Made by a program: the position numbers and the translations under genes. From Gallaecimonas kandeliae (GTDB taxonomy: Bacteria; Pseudomonadota; Gammaproteobacteria; Enterobacterales; Gallaecimonadaceae): a stretch of 64,000 nucleotides of DNA. This document shows, piece after piece, positions 62,739 through 64,000 of the stretch (positions are counted from its first letter, which is position 1; each line of letters opens with the position of its first letter). Where the stretch lies: NCBI RefSeq assembly GCF_030450055.1, contig NZ_CP118480.1, positions 2,445,415-2,509,414 of the forward strand, written 5' to 3'. The notes beneath the pieces are model-generated. The model worked only from the letters and a program-made list of their open reading frames with translations. It did not search any database and was not told the DNA's origin.

Positions 62739-63239
62739 ATGGATGCGATCATTCTCGACCTCGGCAGCGATATCAAAGGCGACTGCACGCTGGAAGGCTT
62801 CACCGACAAGATAGAGCTGATGTCCTACAGCCATAACGTCGCCATGCAGGTCACCAACGACGTCAGCAACACCGAACGGACCTCGGGCAAGCCCCACATC
62901 GGCGAGTTCACCGTCACCAAGTTCGTCGACGTCTCGACCCCGACCCTGAACGAATACTGCTGCGCCGGCAAGGACATCTCCGAAATGACGCTGACGGTAG
63001 GCCGCAACGCCGCCGAGAGCAACGGTCAGGTGATGCCCTTCATCGTCTACACCATGAACAACGTGGTGTTGTCCAACGTCAGCGTCAGCGGTGGGACCGG
63101 CGGCAAACCGGTGGAAACCCTGTCGTTTAATTTCACCAAGATCAAATGGGAAGTCACTTCCCAGAAATCGGACGGTTCCAAGGAAGGCACCGCGGCCTCC
63201 ACCTGGGATCTGGCAGCCAATAAAGTGATCACATCCTAG
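62739..63239 (+). CDS. hcp: type VI secretion tube protein Hcp
   Basis: 166 residues. Hcp beta-barrel that stacks into the inner tube: IILDLGSDIKGDCTLEGFTDKIELMSYSHNV, HIGEFTVTKFVDVSTPTLNEYCCAGKDI and FNFTKIKWEV are the family signatures. No signal peptide. AGGAG ribosome site. Confidence 0.96.
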   Translation: MDAIILDLGSDIKGDCTLEGFTDKIELMSYSHNVAMQVTNDVSNTERTSGKPHIGEFTVTKFVDVSTPTLNEYCCAGKDISEMTLTVGRNAAESNGQVMPFIVYTMNNVVLSNVSVSGGTGGKPVETLSFNFTKIKWEVTSQKSDGSKEGTAASTWDLAANKVITS

Positions 63240-63241
63240 GC

Positions 63242-63712
63242 ATGGCCAAAGGCCCTTCCACTGGGCTGGCTCCCCTGTTCGACCGGCTGGCGGACGACAG
63301 TCCCTTCCAGCCGGCCGAACGGCCGAGCGCCGCCGCCTTGGTGCACCAGGCCCTGGCCGAATCGGTCAGGGCCGAGCTGTCCAGGCTGCTCAACACCAGG
63401 CGCGACACCATTCCGCGCCGGGCCGAGCTGACCGTCATCGACTACGGGGTGGCCGATTGGACAGGCCTCTCTAGCCAGCGGGAGACGGACCGCCGCCGCT
63501 TCGCCACCAGCATAGTCCGAGCCATCACAGCCTTCGAACCCAGGCTGCAAAGCCCGGCCGTGGAGGTGGAGCTGCTGGAGCCGAAACGCTGGGCCCTCAA
63601 GATCCGCATCAGCGGCCACCTCTGGCTGCATCAGGAGCGTTGGCCCGTGGCCTTTGTCGCCGACGTGACCAAGGGGATGGAAACCAGGATCGAACATGAG
63701 CGACTCGATTGA
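63242..63712 (+). CDS. tssE: type VI secretion baseplate protein TssE
   Basis: 156 residues, gp25/lysozyme-like family. LFDRLADDSPF near the N terminus, then VRAELSRLLNTRRDTIPRRAELTVIDYGVADW and a final FEPRLQSPAVEV block. Two bases after hcp. It overlaps tssF by 17 bases. Confidence 0.94.
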   Translation: MAKGPSTGLAPLFDRLADDSPFQPAERPSAAALVHQALAESVRAELSRLLNTRRDTIPRRAELTVIDYGVADWTGLSSQRETDRRRFATSIVRAITAFEPRLQSPAVEVELLEPKRWALKIRISGHLWLHQERWPVAFVADVTKGMETRIEHERLD

Positions 63713-64000
63713 CGAGCTGCTGCTGGACTATTACCAGCAGGAACTGAGTTTCCTGCGCCTGGCCGGCAGCCGCTTTGCCGAAAACTACCCCAAGGTGGCC
63801 AGGCGCCTGGCCCTGTCCCAGGACGAATGCCCGGACCCCCACGTGGAACGGCTGCTGGAAGGTTTTGCCCTGCTGAGCGCCCGCCTGCACCGGAGCCTCG
63901 ACGACGAATATTCGCAGCTGACCGACGCCCTCCTCGAACAGCTCTACCCCTATGCCCTGCGCCCCGTGCCCTCGACGGCGATACTGCGTTTCGACCCCGA
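63696..64000 (+). CDS. tssF: type VI secretion baseplate protein TssF, 5' part
   Basis: About 101 residues to the window end. MSDSIDELLLDYYQQELSFLRLAGSRFAENYPKVARRL and HVERLLEGFALLSARLHRSLDDEYSQLTDALLEQLYP are the strongly conserved TssF N terminus (family length about 600). The start overlaps tssE. Confidence 0.95.
   Translation, partial: MSDSIDELLLDYYQQELSFLRLAGSRFAENYPKVARRLALSQDECPDPHVERLLEGFALLSARLHRSLDDEYSQLTDALLEQLYPYALRPVPSTAILRFDP

Overview
The window is a GC-rich stretch of a gammaproteobacterial chromosome. Apart from the clipped genes at the two edges and the accessory T6SS and RiPP loci, it is almost entirely chromosomal core. The gene order ybaN-apt-dnaX-ybaB-recR-htpG-adk-hemH-gsk is the Escherichia coli order. 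ybgC-tolQRAB-pal-cpoB, the TonB2-type operon with TtpC and DUF3450, and the large Oar-like TonB-dependent receptors point to a marine relative of Alteromonadales/Aeromonadales. A Gallaecimonas-like organism is my best guess, from resemblance only.

Layout. 1-10.2 kb: end of a phosphoribosyltransferase gene, then the purine/haem/recombination/replication block on the minus strand. It includes a complete programmed -1 frameshift signal in dnaX and a textbook sigma-32 promoter for htpG. 10.25-12.5 kb: a small RiPP-type locus with a Cys-rich HvfA/bufferin-like precursor, a DUF692 (MNIO) oxidase, a DUF2063 partner and an unlisted 38-residue membrane peptide. A terminator hairpin sits between precursor and enzyme genes. 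12.6-15.3 kb: dusC, a DksA/TraR-type zinc protein, and pheA behind a Phe-rich leader peptide and attenuator. 15.5-30.7 kb: an envelope uptake region with three paralogous TonB-dependent receptors, a six-gene TonB/ExbBD/TtpC/TPR energising operon and a 2OG-Fe(II) oxygenase.

30.9-42.3 kb: the overlapping operon dinG-TSUP permease-priC-DUF2057-HDAC family; tryptophan 2,3-dioxygenase, whose 3' end is tandemly copied in frame; 4.5S RNA; an SLT-domain protein; rluA; a class V aminotransferase; an Ada-AlkA fusion next to ogt; and a cyclic-nucleotide-binding protein. 42.3-45.1 kb: a hairpin-dense gap, tRNA-Ser(GGA), nadA, and four identical tRNA-Lys(TTT) genes alternating with truncated tRNA-Lys 5' ends. 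45.1-52.4 kb: the Tol-Pal operon and a prolyl oligopeptidase lipoprotein. 52.9-64 kb: a divergent type VI secretion locus (tssJKLMA leftward; tssBC-hcp-tssEF rightward), cut by the window end.

The most interesting items are the MNIO/bufferin-like cluster with its extra small protein, the kynA 3'-end repeats, the tRNA-Lys array with 5' remnants, the hairpin cluster beside tRNA-Ser, and the orphan terminator at 52.9 kb. All functional calls are from reading the sequence and recalled family knowledge; no database search was run.
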